This document shows positions 57,120 to 64,000 of a stretch of 64,000 nucleotides of DNA, in pieces. The stretch is from JAOTVV01 sp041602035. Lineage in GTDB: Bacteria > Gemmatimonadota > Gemmatimonadetes > Gemmatimonadales > GWC2-71-9. The notes under the pieces were generated by a model. It saw only the letters and a list, made by a program, of their open reading frames with translations. It searched no databases and was not told the origin of the DNA. The stretch spans positions 4,425 through 68,424 of the forward strand of contig JBFIHA010000016.1 of the NCBI GenBank assembly GCA_041602035.1, given 5' to 3'. The stretch's first letter is position 1, and each line of letters begins with the position of its first letter. The position numbers were made by a program, and so were the translations under genes.

Positions 57120-57841
57120 GGCGCCTCCGGGTGGTGCGGGTAATGACACTGCCAGCACGTGTATGGCTGACCGTGCGTCCGGAGATCGATCTGGGGGACG
57201 GCCGCTCGCGGATCACCGATCGCATGGCACTCCCCGCAGAAGCTCCGATCCGTCGGCTTGGAGGGTCGTACCGACCGCGGATTGGTCTTGTGGGTCACCG
57301 GTGCCACATGGCAGGCCTCACACGCCAAGCTCGCATGGTGTGACACCAGTTTCTGTCGAGCGATCTCGCCGTGGCATGCCGCACACGACTCCGGCACCAC
57401 CGGAGGCTCGGGGGCGTGCGGGTCGTGGCACTCCTGGCACGGCGTGAGCGGATTGTGCGCGACCGGATCGATCTGCGGGAATCCCGTGGGCCGGGACGGG
57501 TTGAAGGCGTGACACAGGATGCACTGATCGCGACCGCGCGGAATGGACGGTTTGACCTCGAGCGGATTGGCGATGTGGGCCGCGGCCGGCCCGTGGCACA
57601 CCTCGCAGCGCACGCCTTTGTGATTGGACGCCAACCTGGCCTCTTGGATCGGACCGTGACACATGGTGCACTGCTGGTGCCCGGCGTACTTCATGGGACG
57701 GGCAACGATCGAGTCGATGGCCGCCGCGCGATAATGCCCGATGTCGCCGAACGTCTCGGGTACGAGGTACCACCGGGCAACCACCAGGGTGAGCACGGCC
57801 ACCGCGAACACGAAGACCAAGCGAGGGACTTGATGGGGCAT
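57116..57841 (-). CDS. 8-heme cytochrome with N-terminal membrane anchor
   Basis: 241 residues from the ATG at 57841 (GGAGG about 12 bases upstream). An N-terminal helix (about 7-24) is not followed by a clear cleavage site, so it is probably an anchor. Eight CXXCH motifs: CTMCH, CEVCH, CILCH, CQECH, CAACH, CEACH, CGECH, CWQCH. It leads the NrfD operon. Its place is like the multiheme subunit of Qrc- or alternative-complex-III-like quinone oxidoreductases. The start lies 206 bases from the divergent ogt. Confidence 0.9.
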   Translation of the reverse strand: MPHQVPRLVFVFAVAVLTLVVARWYLVPETFGDIGHYRAAAIDSIVARPMKYAGHQQCTMCHGPIQEARLASNHKGVRCEVCHGPAAAHIANPLEVKPSIPRGRDQCILCHAFNPSRPTGFPQIDPVAHNPLTPCQECHDPHAPEPPVVPESCAACHGEIARQKLVSHHASLACEACHVAPVTHKTNPRSVRPSKPTDRSFCGECHAIGDPRAAVPQIDLRTHGQPYTCWQCHYPHHPEAP

Positions 57842-58047
57842 TCGAGCGCCGTCCCCTCCGCGAAACCACGATCCCAAGTATGTTGGTGCCAGTGCGCGAA
57901 TGTGCACGGCGGTCGATCCCGCGCATGTGAAGCGATCGTGAAGGAGGGTTCATACTCTCGGGGTCGAGCCGACGGGCCCGTCCCGCAGCGCCTCGGTATG
58001 TTTCCTGGACACCGCCACCCGCAACCGCTCCGGAGGAATCCGCACGA

Positions 58048-58524
58048 ATGTCGATGGCCGACGCGTTCACCGTGAGGACACCCGTCCTGACGCTTGCCGT
58101 CGAAACGCGTGGCGCGTCCGTTACACAGATCCGGCTCAATCGCTCCGGTGCCCGTGCGCCGACCACTCCGTTCGAGCGGCGCGTGGCCAGCGAGCTGGAG
58201 GAGTACGTTCGCGGTGAGCGCGTGGAGTTCACGTTCGCCACCGCGCCGCACGGCACCGATTTCGATCACAGCGTGTGGCATGAGGTCGCGCGAATTCCCT
58301 ATGGGACGACCGCAACGTATGGCGACGTCGCGAGACGCATCGGTCGTCCCGGCGCTGCACGGGCCGTGGGTCATGCGAACGGACGGAATCCGGTCCCGTT
58401 GGTCATCCCCTGTCATCGGGTCGTGGCGGCTGGTGGCAAGCTCGGCGGGTACGGTGGAGGGCTCCCGTTGAAACGGCGGCTGCTGGCGCTGGAGCAACGC
58501 GGCGGCCCGGCGCTCACCCCATGA
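58048..58524 (+). CDS. ogt: Methylated-DNA--protein-cysteine methyltransferase
   Basis: 158 residues. GGAGG lies 11 bases before the ATG; a second ATG two codons later could also be used. The protein transfers an alkyl group from O6-methylguanine to its own Cys122 in IPCHRVVAAGG, a suicide repair reaction. The helix-turn-helix PYGTTATYGDVARRIG and arginine finger ARAVGHANGRNP are intact. It is the single-domain Ogt form. Its stop overlaps the next start by four bases (ATGA). Confidence 0.95.
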   Translation: MSMADAFTVRTPVLTLAVETRGASVTQIRLNRSGARAPTTPFERRVASELEEYVRGERVEFTFATAPHGTDFDHSVWHEVARIPYGTTATYGDVARRIGRPGAARAVGHANGRNPVPLVIPCHRVVAAGGKLGGYGGGLPLKRRLLALEQRGGPALTP

Positions 58525-58937
58525 CTCGGCCCGTCCGCATGGCCCTGAACGTGGGGGCGGCCACGGCCCTTGTCGTGCTGAGCGCCGCCTGTGCGGACCC
58601 GGCCCGTCCCGACTTTGGACCGGGCCGCTTCGGTCCCGACACGTTCCCGCCGTTGATCGAGTTCCTCGCACCCGCCGACAGTGTCTTCGCTGCCGGTCAG
58701 GAGATTCGTGTGCGGGTCCGTATCACGGATCGAACCCCGCTCGCCTCGGTGGCGGCGAGCGTCCTGGGGACAGTCTCGTTCGGGTTCCCGACGTTGTTCC
58801 CGGCCGACACCCTGTTCGTGGCCGACTATCCCATCACCACCGATCCGGGAACGAGCGGTGGCATCGTGCTCCGGGTCGTGGCCACCGACACGCTGAGCAA
58901 TCGGGCCACCGCCGACCGCTCATTCACTTTGCAATAG
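58521..58937 (+). CDS. Ig-like lipoprotein, unknown function
   Basis: 138 residues. The signal GAATALVVLSAAC has a clear lipobox at Cys24, so it is lipid-anchored in the envelope. The rest, FPPLIEFLAPADSVFAAGQEIRVRVRITD and later VLRVVATDTLSNRATA, has the alternating strands of a single bacterial Ig-like or cadherin-like domain. It overlaps ogt and lies 13 bases before recF, so it probably travels with them, though its envelope role is unrelated to DNA repair. No family was recognised. Confidence 0.7.
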   Translation: MTRPVRMALNVGAATALVVLSAACADPARPDFGPGRFGPDTFPPLIEFLAPADSVFAAGQEIRVRVRITDRTPLASVAASVLGTVSFGFPTLFPADTLFVADYPITTDPGTSGGIVLRVVATDTLSNRATADRSFTLQ

Positions 58938-58950
58938 ACGACGCAGCGCC

Positions 58951-60024
58951 GTGCGGCTCACCCGACTCACGATCCGGAGCTTCCGCAACCTCGCCGCGCT
59001 CGACGTAACCCTGCCGGCGGAAGGCATGGTAGTGCTCGGGGAGAATGGGCAGGGGAAGACGAATCTCCTGGAGGCGATGTACTACTTGGTGTTGTTCCGT
59101 TCCGTGCGGGGCGCCAAGGATCGGGAACTGGTCAGGTTCGGGGACGCGGGCTTCTTCGTCGCCGGCGACGGGCCGCGGCGCGTGACCGTGGGCTACGAGA
59201 TCGCAGGACGCCGAAAGAAGGTGACGGTCGATCGTGTCGAAACGAAGAAGCTGGCCGACGGGGTGGGTCGGCTCACGGCGGTGGCGTTCGCACCGAGCGA
59301 CCGCACGATCGTGGCGGGAGGACCCGCAGGCCGTCGCCGCTACCTGGATATCGTGCTGGCGTTGAGTGAGCCGGGGTATCTGGCGGCGCTCACCGCCATG
59401 CGACAGGCCTTGCGGCAGCGGAACGCGGCCCTGCGGAACGGGCACGATGACGCTGCCCGCGCGTTCGATACACCGTACGCCGTCGCCGCGGGGACCGTCG
59501 CACGCGCGCGCCGTCGCTGGGCGGCCGCCGCTGCCACCCGGTTCCAGGATCTGTGCGCGTCCCTGGGAGAGGCCGGCGCGTGTTGCCTGCAATACGCCCC
59601 CGACCACCACCGAGATGACGACACCGCCGATCAGATCGCCGATGCGTTGGCGCGAAACTTCCGCCGCGATGCTCGGCGAGGCATGACCACGGTCGGACCA
59701 CACCGCGACGATCTACGACTCTCGTTGGACGGCCGCGATCAACGGACCTACGGGTCGGCCGGACAACAGCGGACGGCGGCAGTTGCCCTCCGCCTCCTGG
59801 AGGCGGAGTCGCTGGCGGCGGCCAAGGGATCCGCGCCGATTGCCCTCTACGACGACGTGTTTGCCGAGCTCGATCGCGGACGCCAAGAACGGTTGCTCGC
59901 GCTGATCCGCGAGACGATGTCGGGACAGGCTGTCGTCGTCGCGCCCCGGGAGTCGGAGGTTCCTCGGGAGTTGTTGGATGTGCCGCGGTGGACCATGCGG
60001 GGAGGAACCCTTGAGCCGCAGTGA
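58951..60024 (+). CDS. recF: DNA replication and repair protein RecF
   Basis: 357 residues from a GTG start. RecF is an SMC-like ATPase that loads RecA at gaps with RecO and RecR. The P-loop VVLGENGQGKTNLLEAMYYL is at about residue 30, the signature YGSAGQQRTAAVALRLLEAE near 268, and Walker B PIALYDDVFAELD follows. It precedes dciA and gyrB, the standard recF-gyrB neighbourhood near a chromosomal replication region, but dnaA and dnaN are not in the window. Confidence 0.96.
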   Translation: MRLTRLTIRSFRNLAALDVTLPAEGMVVLGENGQGKTNLLEAMYYLVLFRSVRGAKDRELVRFGDAGFFVAGDGPRRVTVGYEIAGRRKKVTVDRVETKKLADGVGRLTAVAFAPSDRTIVAGGPAGRRRYLDIVLALSEPGYLAALTAMRQALRQRNAALRNGHDDAARAFDTPYAVAAGTVARARRRWAAAAATRFQDLCASLGEAGACCLQYAPDHHRDDDTADQIADALARNFRRDARRGMTTVGPHRDDLRLSLDGRDQRTYGSAGQQRTAAVALRLLEAESLAAAKGSAPIALYDDVFAELDRGRQERLLALIRETMSGQAVVVAPRESEVPRELLDVPRWTMRGGTLEPQ

Positions 60025-60316
60025 CCGGCCCCCGTCCGCCACCCCGCTGGAGGAGGCGATCGCCGCCTACATCAAACGCGCTGGCCTCAAACGGCGTCTC
60101 GATCAGGCGAGCGTGATTCCCGAATGGGCCGAGCTGGTCGGGCCCCAAATTGCCACGGTGACGACACCGCATCTCGTCACGCAGGACGGCGCGTTGATCG
60201 TCAGCGTGGCGTCCGCCGGATGGCTGCAGGAGCTGCAACTCATGTCGCCGACCATCTTGAAGCGGCTCGGTCAGCGCGGGAAGAAGATCCGACGCATCGT
60301 GTGGCGCGCCGAGTGA
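60011..60316 (+). CDS. dciA: DciA/DUF721-family helicase loader
   Basis: 101 residues from the TTG at 60011, with GGAGG (60001-60005) six bases upstream. It overlaps the recF stop by 14 bases. The family pattern is LEEAIAAYIKRAGL, VIPEWAELVGPQIATVTTPH, and DGALIVSVASAGWLQELQLM, the KH-like DUF721 domain. DciA helps load the DnaB helicase in bacteria without DnaC. Location between recF and gyrB is typical of the family. Confidence 0.88.
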   Translation: MSRSDRPPSATPLEEAIAAYIKRAGLKRRLDQASVIPEWAELVGPQIATVTTPHLVTQDGALIVSVASAGWLQELQLMSPTILKRLGQRGKKIRRIVWRAE

Positions 60317-60447
60317 CGCGCTGCGAACGTGGGGTCCGCAGGTGCCGTCACCCGCACAGTGATCCCGGCACACGATGATCGCGATCGAGCCCGATGCGGA
60401 CGTGCCTAACCCGTTCCTGCATGGGAAGTTACGTGCCTGTCGCGCCA

Positions 60448-60476
60448 TTGCCTTCGGGGGCGCGCTCAGGTATATT
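60448..60476 (+). promoter_or_regulatory. Likely gyrB promoter
   Basis: TTGCCT (60448-60453), 17-base spacer, TATATT (60471-60476). The start point would fall at about 60483, giving a leader of some 53 bases before the ATG at 60536. This is the clearest promoter in the 219-base gap after dciA. Confidence 0.6.
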
Positions 60477-60491
60477 GAATGGACCTCGTCC

Positions 60492-60515
60492 GGGGTCCCT
60501 CGCGACCCCGTTTTT
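60492..60515 (+). terminator. Hairpin plus T-run in the gyrB leader
   Basis: GGGGTC, loop CCTCGC, GACCCC (60492-60509), then GTTTTT. This has the form of an intrinsic terminator, yet it lies between the promoter and gyrB. It may stop read-through from dciA, or act as an attenuator for gyrB itself. The 6-bp stem is short. Confidence 0.5.
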
Positions 60516-60535
60516 CGTATCTCGGCCGACTGGAT

Positions 60536-62470
60536 ATGACCACACCACATAAGCAGGGTTCGTACAGCTCCGACGCCATTCAGGTGCTCAAGGGCCTGGA
60601 AGCCGTGCGTCGGCGCCCAGGCATGTACATCGGGTCCACCGGACTCAGGGGCCTCCACCACCTCGTGTACGAGGTCGTCGACAACGCCATCGACGAAGCG
60701 ATGGCCGGCTACTGTGACAGGATTGAGGTGACCCTTCACGCCGATCATGCCGTGACCGTGCAGGACAATGGACGGGGCATTCCCGTCGATCTGCACAAGA
60801 CGGAGAAGAAGCCCGGTGTGGAGGTGGCCATGACCATGCTGCACGCCGGCGGCAAGTTCGACAAGAGCACCTACAAGGTGTCGGGCGGGCTGCACGGTGT
60901 GGGCGTATCGGTCGTGAACGCCCTGTCGGAACGGCTCGACGTGTGGGTGTGGCGTGACGGTCAAGAGCACCATATGGCATTCGAGCGTGGTGCGACGGTC
61001 CAGAGCCTGAAGACGTCGGGCAAGGTCAAGCGCTCGGGTACCAAGGTCACGTTCCGGCCCGACGGACAGATCTTCCCGTCTCGGGACTACGACTACGGCA
61101 CCATCGGGAACCGTCTTCGAGAGCTGGCCTTCCTGAACTCGGGGATCACGCTCACGCTCACCGACGAGCGTGCCGACGAACCGAAGCAGCAGACGTTCCT
61201 GTACAAGAAGGGCATCGCCGAGTTCGTTGAGTTTTTGCGTGGCAACCGCAAGGCGCTGCACGCGAAGCCGTTCCATCTCACGACGTCGAAGGACGACGTC
61301 GAGATCGACCTCGCCGTTCAGTGGGACGGCAGCTACCAGGAGAACACGTTCACCTTCGTAAACAACATCAACACCCACGAAGGCGGGACGCATCTCACCG
61401 GCTTCAAGGCAGGGCTCACGCGGTGCGTCAACGAGGTCGCCAAGAACAAGGGCTTGTTCAAGAAGGACAGCATCACCCTCAGCGGCGACGACGTACGGGA
61501 GGGTCTGACCGCCGTACTCCACGTCAAGGTCAAGGAGCCGCAGTTCGAGGGCCAGACCAAGACCAAGCTGGGCAACTCGGAGGTGGAAGGCATCATCAAG
61601 ACGGTGGTCTACGAGCACATCGGGAACTGGCTCATGGAGACACCGTCGGCGGCTCGCGCCGTCATCGACAAGGCGCTCAGCGCCGCGCGGGCCCGCGAGG
61701 CGGCACGCAAGGCGCGGGAGCTGGTCCGCAAGAAGAGCGCGCTCGAGAACGGCGTGCTTCCCGGGAAGCTCGCCGACTGCTCCCTGAGCGACCCGACCAT
61801 GTGTGAGCTGTATCTCGTCGAGGGGGACAGCGCGGGCGGGTCGGCCAAGCAGGGCCGCGATCGGTCGTTCCAGGCGATTCTGCCCCTTCGCGGCAAGATC
61901 CTCAACGTGCAGAAGGCGCGGGTGGACAAGATTCTCTCCAACGAGGAGATCCGCACGATCGTCACCGCGCTCGGCACGGGCATCGGCGAAGACGAGTTCA
62001 AGATCGACGAAGCGCGGTACCACAAGATCATCATCATGACCGATGCGGACGTCGACGGCGCCCACATCCGCACCTTGCTGCTGACGTTCTTCTATAAGGA
62101 AATGCGCCCGTTGATCGAGGCGGGGTACGTGTACATCGCACAGCCGCCGCTGTACCGGGTCGCAAAGGGGAAGGATGAGTTCTACGCCTACGACGACGCC
62201 GAGCGCGACGAGTACGTCCAGCGTCTGACCAACGGCGCCAGCGGGAAGGGGAACATCGGCGTGCAGCGCTACAAGGGTCTGGGTGAGATGAACCCCGACC
62301 AGCTGTGGCGCACCACCATGGATCCAGCCACCCGAACGGTGCTGCGCGTCGAGCTCGAGGATGCCGTGGAGGCAGCGCAGGTGTTTGAGACGCTCATGGG
62401 TGACGAAGTGGAGCCTCGTCGCGCCTTCATCGAAGAGAACGCGCGGTATGTGAGGAATCTGGATATCTGA
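60536..62470 (+). CDS. gyrB: DNA gyrase subunit B
   Basis: 644-codon class protein, 644 including the initiator, from the ATG at 60536; the frame is open 19 codons further but only this start fits the family (YSSDAIQVLKGLEAVRRRPGMYIGST). The GHKL ATPase motifs are DNAIDEAMAG, DNGRGIPV and GGLHGVGVSVVNALS. The TOPRIM site has the metal residues in LVEGDSAGGSAKQGRDR and MTDADVDGAHIRTLLLTFF. The C-terminal QLWRTTMDP and RRAFIEENARYVRNLDI end matches GyrB rather than ParE. It is followed by a terminator. Confidence 0.97.
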   Translation: MTTPHKQGSYSSDAIQVLKGLEAVRRRPGMYIGSTGLRGLHHLVYEVVDNAIDEAMAGYCDRIEVTLHADHAVTVQDNGRGIPVDLHKTEKKPGVEVAMTMLHAGGKFDKSTYKVSGGLHGVGVSVVNALSERLDVWVWRDGQEHHMAFERGATVQSLKTSGKVKRSGTKVTFRPDGQIFPSRDYDYGTIGNRLRELAFLNSGITLTLTDERADEPKQQTFLYKKGIAEFVEFLRGNRKALHAKPFHLTTSKDDVEIDLAVQWDGSYQENTFTFVNNINTHEGGTHLTGFKAGLTRCVNEVAKNKGLFKKDSITLSGDDVREGLTAVLHVKVKEPQFEGQTKTKLGNSEVEGIIKTVVYEHIGNWLMETPSAARAVIDKALSAARAREAARKARELVRKKSALENGVLPGKLADCSLSDPTMCELYLVEGDSAGGSAKQGRDRSFQAILPLRGKILNVQKARVDKILSNEEIRTIVTALGTGIGEDEFKIDEARYHKIIIMTDADVDGAHIRTLLLTFFYKEMRPLIEAGYVYIAQPPLYRVAKGKDEFYAYDDAERDEYVQRLTNGASGKGNIGVQRYKGLGEMNPDQLWRTTMDPATRTVLRVELEDAVEAAQVFETLMGDEVEPRRAFIEENARYVRNLDI

Positions 62471-62498
62471 CCTCACCACTCCGAAACCACGGCAAGAA

Positions 62499-62526
62499 CC
62501 CCGCTAACTCGTTGGGGCCCTTTCTC
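62499..62526 (+). terminator. Probable gyrB terminator
   Basis: CCCC (62499-62502) pairs with GGGG (62514-62517), extended by AAC/GTT with a bulge, then CCCTTTCTCTT. It begins 28 bases after the gyrB stop. Stem strength is modest. Confidence 0.5.
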
Positions 62527-62569
62527 TTAGTTCGGTGTTCCGGCCAGCGCCGTTCCCAGCATGACCTCG

Positions 62570-62605
62570 TTGACACATAGATACATTGCTATTATCTATC
62601 TGCAT
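62570..62605 (+). promoter_or_regulatory. arsR promoter with autoregulatory dyad, leaderless
   Basis: Consensus -35 TTGACA (62570-62575), 17-base spacer, -10 TATCTA (62593-62598). The start point falls at about 62605, next to the ATG at 62606, and no ribosome site is present, so the mRNA is leaderless. The perfect dyad ATAGATA-N9-TATCTAT (62577-62583 and 62593-62599) covers spacer and -10, as expected for an ArsR-family repressor site. Confidence 0.75.
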
Positions 62606-62911
62606 ATGGCGAAGCCCACGTTGGTGCGTTCCATCGAGCCCGCGCTCCTGAGCCGAGCGGCTGAGATCATCAAGCTGCTGGGCCATCCGGAGCGGTTGAA
62701 GATCGTGGAGGTGCTCGAGCTGGGTGAGGCCACGGTGACCGAGATCCGGGAGGCACTCGGGCTCCCACAGGCCATCGTGTCGCAGCACCTCGCCAAGATG
62801 CGCGGCTGCAGTATCGTGGCGGCGCGCCGCGACGGGAACCACGTGCACTATCGGATCACCGAACCGAAGGTGCAGCACATCCTGAACTGTATTCGCCACT
62901 GCGACATGTAG
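62606..62911 (+). CDS. ArsR/SmtB-family transcriptional regulator
   Basis: 101 residues from the ATG at 62606. The winged helix-turn-helix is readable: IIKLLGHPERLKIVEVLEL, TVTEIREALGLPQAIVSQHLAKM (recognition helix), and VAARRDGNHVHYRITEP (wing). Cysteines are at MRGCSIV and in the last helix HILNCIRHCDM; a cysteine near the recognition helix plus one in the last helix is also seen in persulfide sensors SqrR/BigR, but the metal-site CXC of ArsR is missing. A dyad at its own promoter suggests autorepression. A related motif lies before sqr. Confidence 0.9.
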   Translation: MAKPTLVRSIEPALLSRAAEIIKLLGHPERLKIVEVLELGEATVTEIREALGLPQAIVSQHLAKMRGCSIVAARRDGNHVHYRITEPKVQHILNCIRHCDM

Positions 62912-63215
62912 TTGGACGAGGTTTTGCCGAGCGGTGCCTTCCTGGCACTAACCAGGCATTCCCCCCAAGCACAACGACTCGATCTCCGGGGCACCCGCTC
63001 GACGGTTCCGTGGTGCCCACTGACGCAGTCCACGCGTGCCACCTCGATCCAAACCGATATGGGACGCCCGATCTCGATTCGGGACCGACTGGGCGCGGTC
63101 CTGCCCCGGACCGGAACACCCGGATCGCGAATCCCTCGTCGTTTCGGGAACCGGCACCCGGTACGGATGTTGCGCTCTCTCTGGGTCACACTCGTACTCC
63201 AATGGTGGAGCAGTC
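62912..63215. other. Gene-free gap between arsR and the DUF937 gene
   Basis: 304 bases without a convincing gene; open frames here overlap on both strands and lack ribosome sites. A small hairpin GTGCC-TTCCT-GGCAC at 62934-62948 follows the arsR stop and could be a weak terminator, without a T-run. The 3' part should carry the promoter of the DUF937 gene, but no -35/-10 pair stands out. Confidence 0.5.
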
Positions 63216-63818
63216 ATGTCATCGATCGTAGAAATGCTGATGCAGCAGGTGAGCGGTGCGGAGCAGGTCAGCCAGATGAGCAAGCACCTCGGCGCCGACA
63301 CCGGGGCCACGCAGCAGGCCGTGGGGGCAGCACTGCCCGTGCTGCTCGGCGCCCTGGCGCGCAACTCGGCCAACGGTGACGGAGCCGCGGCCCTCAATCG
63401 CGCCCTGGACAAGCACGACGGGACGGTACTCGACAACCTTGGCACGTTCCTCCAGTCTCCGGACGTGGCGGACGGCGAGGGCATCCTGCGCCATGCGCTG
63501 GGCACGCGGCGTCCCGCGGTCGAGGCTGGGGTGAGCAAGGCCAGCGGCCTCGACCCGTCGATGGTCGGCAAGCTGCTCCCGATGCTCGCGCCGCTCGTCA
63601 TGGGAGCGTTGGGCCGGCAGCGGCGGCAGCAGAATCTGGATGCAGGCAGCCTCGCGAGCATGCTCGGCAGCGAGCGACAGCAGATGGAGCAGTCCAATCC
63701 TGCCATCGGGATGCTTGGCAAGCTGCTGGACCAGGATGGGGACGGCAGCATCGTGGACGACATCGCCGGAAAGCTCGGCAAGGGGCTGCTGGGCGGCCTG
63801 TTCGGCGGCCGCAACTGA
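63216..63818 (+). CDS. DUF937-family (YidB-like) protein
   Basis: 200 residues from the ATG at 63216, preceded by GGTGGAG. The N-terminal QQVSGAEQVSQMSKHLGADTGATQQAVGAALPVLLGAL and LPMLAPLVMGALGRQ are the two helical DUF937 repeats. The C-terminal DQDGDGSIVDDIAGKLGKGL looks like a short calcium-loop-type DxDGDGSxxDD motif, common in this family, and the end is glycine-rich (GLLGGLFGG). The function of the family is unknown. Confidence 0.85.
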   Translation: MSSIVEMLMQQVSGAEQVSQMSKHLGADTGATQQAVGAALPVLLGALARNSANGDGAAALNRALDKHDGTVLDNLGTFLQSPDVADGEGILRHALGTRRPAVEAGVSKASGLDPSMVGKLLPMLAPLVMGALGRQRRQQNLDAGSLASMLGSERQQMEQSNPAIGMLGKLLDQDGDGSIVDDIAGKLGKGLLGGLFGGRN

Positions 63819-63854
63819 GCAATCGACGTCTACCGGAACGGAAAGGAGCCGGTC

Positions 63855-64000
63855 GTGGGTCTCTTCGATTTCGTGAAAGGCGCTGGGCGAAAGGAAAAGG
63901 AAGCGGAAGCCGAGCGCGACGAGAAGAATCGCGAGTTGATCAAAGGCAACAAGATCCTGCGGTACGTGATGGGTCTGGGCCTCGACGTCGAGAACCTCCG
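63855..64000 (+). CDS. Start of a Kbp/LysM-like protein, cut by window edge
   Basis: The GTG at 63855 is preceded by AAAGGAG. The 48 visible residues begin MGLFDFVKGAGRKEKEAEAE, the same opening as Kbp/YgaU-type proteins, which have BON and LysM domains after it. The later part NKILRYVMGLGLDVENL fits the start of a BON domain. The frame continues past the window. Assignment rests on the short N-terminus only. Confidence 0.6.
   Translation, partial: MGLFDFVKGAGRKEKEAEAERDEKNRELIKGNKILRYVMGLGLDVENL

Noticed and set aside
58048..60316. Chromosomal replication origin near recF-dciA-gyrB
   Set aside because: No dnaA, dnaN or cluster of DnaA boxes was seen in the gaps here.
59390..62479. 1029-codon minus-strand open frame opposite recF and gyrB
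   Set aside because: Both strands cannot be coding here; recF, dciA and gyrB are certain, and the antisense product has no recognisable domain.

Overview
The window comes from a high-G+C (about two thirds by eye), gram-negative-type bacterium. Outer-membrane beta-barrels, lipoproteins, Tat and Sec signals and System I cytochrome c maturation genes show two membranes. The mix of giant multiheme cytochromes, a CXXXY-type CcmE and a pspA block with coiled-coil partners fits Gemmatimonadota best, but that placement is an inference. No tRNA, rRNA, CRISPR array, transposase or prophage was seen.

Layout. 1-3.7 kb: envelope-stress block (AI-2E-type permease, PspA, four related small membrane coiled-coil proteins). 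3.8-12.6 kb: uvrA, cutA, then a tightly coupled run ending in a transglutaminase-like protein and an ABC exporter. 12.7-20.9 kb: first cytochrome locus, with an OmcE-like tetraheme protein, two beta-propeller lipoproteins, 6-, 7- and 14-heme cytochromes and a large beta-barrel. 21.3-24.9 kb: ccmEFH plus a CcmI-like zinc-ribbon protein, which serve heme attachment. 25-36 kb: mostly metabolic and housekeeping genes (glpK, hypB, mtnA, ggt, DinB, a sulfide-oxidation trio, nitroreductase, PPIase). 36-44.2 kb: second cytochrome locus, a candidate complete trans-envelope electron conduit: a 19-heme/cytochrome b fusion, a beta-barrel, 12-heme and 4-heme cytochromes, and a divergent split copy (11-heme plus cytochrome b). 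44.2-54.3 kb: third locus, two bc-complex-like modules, one with a normal Rieske protein and one with a Rieske fold that has lost every Fe-S ligand, plus a 22-heme NapC-like cytochrome and a 9-heme lipoprotein. 55-57.8 kb: NrfD/ferredoxin/8-heme quinol oxidoreductase. 58-64 kb: ogt, recF, dciA, gyrB, an ArsR regulator and small envelope or cytoplasmic proteins.

How it fits together. I count about 133 CXXCH motifs plus one CX4CH and one CX7CH in 13 proteins. Quinol-oxidising modules in the inner membrane (cytochrome b fusions, Rieske/b modules, NrfD complex) could feed periplasmic multiheme wires, which pass electrons through beta-barrel conduits to surface lipoproteins and, possibly, a polymerised OmcE-like filament. 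The ccm genes between loci supply heme ligation. The terminal acceptor is not encoded visibly: no CXXCK nitrite reductase, no dsrAB and no hydrogenase were seen.

Regulatory signals that can be read include a leaderless arsR promoter overlapped by a perfect dyad, a related AT-rich dyad before the sulfide-oxidation operon, a leaderless-type ccmE promoter overlapped by an inverted repeat, a palindrome array before the OmcE-like operon, and a hairpin plus T-run in the gyrB leader. GTGA/ATGA start-stop overlaps couple many genes.
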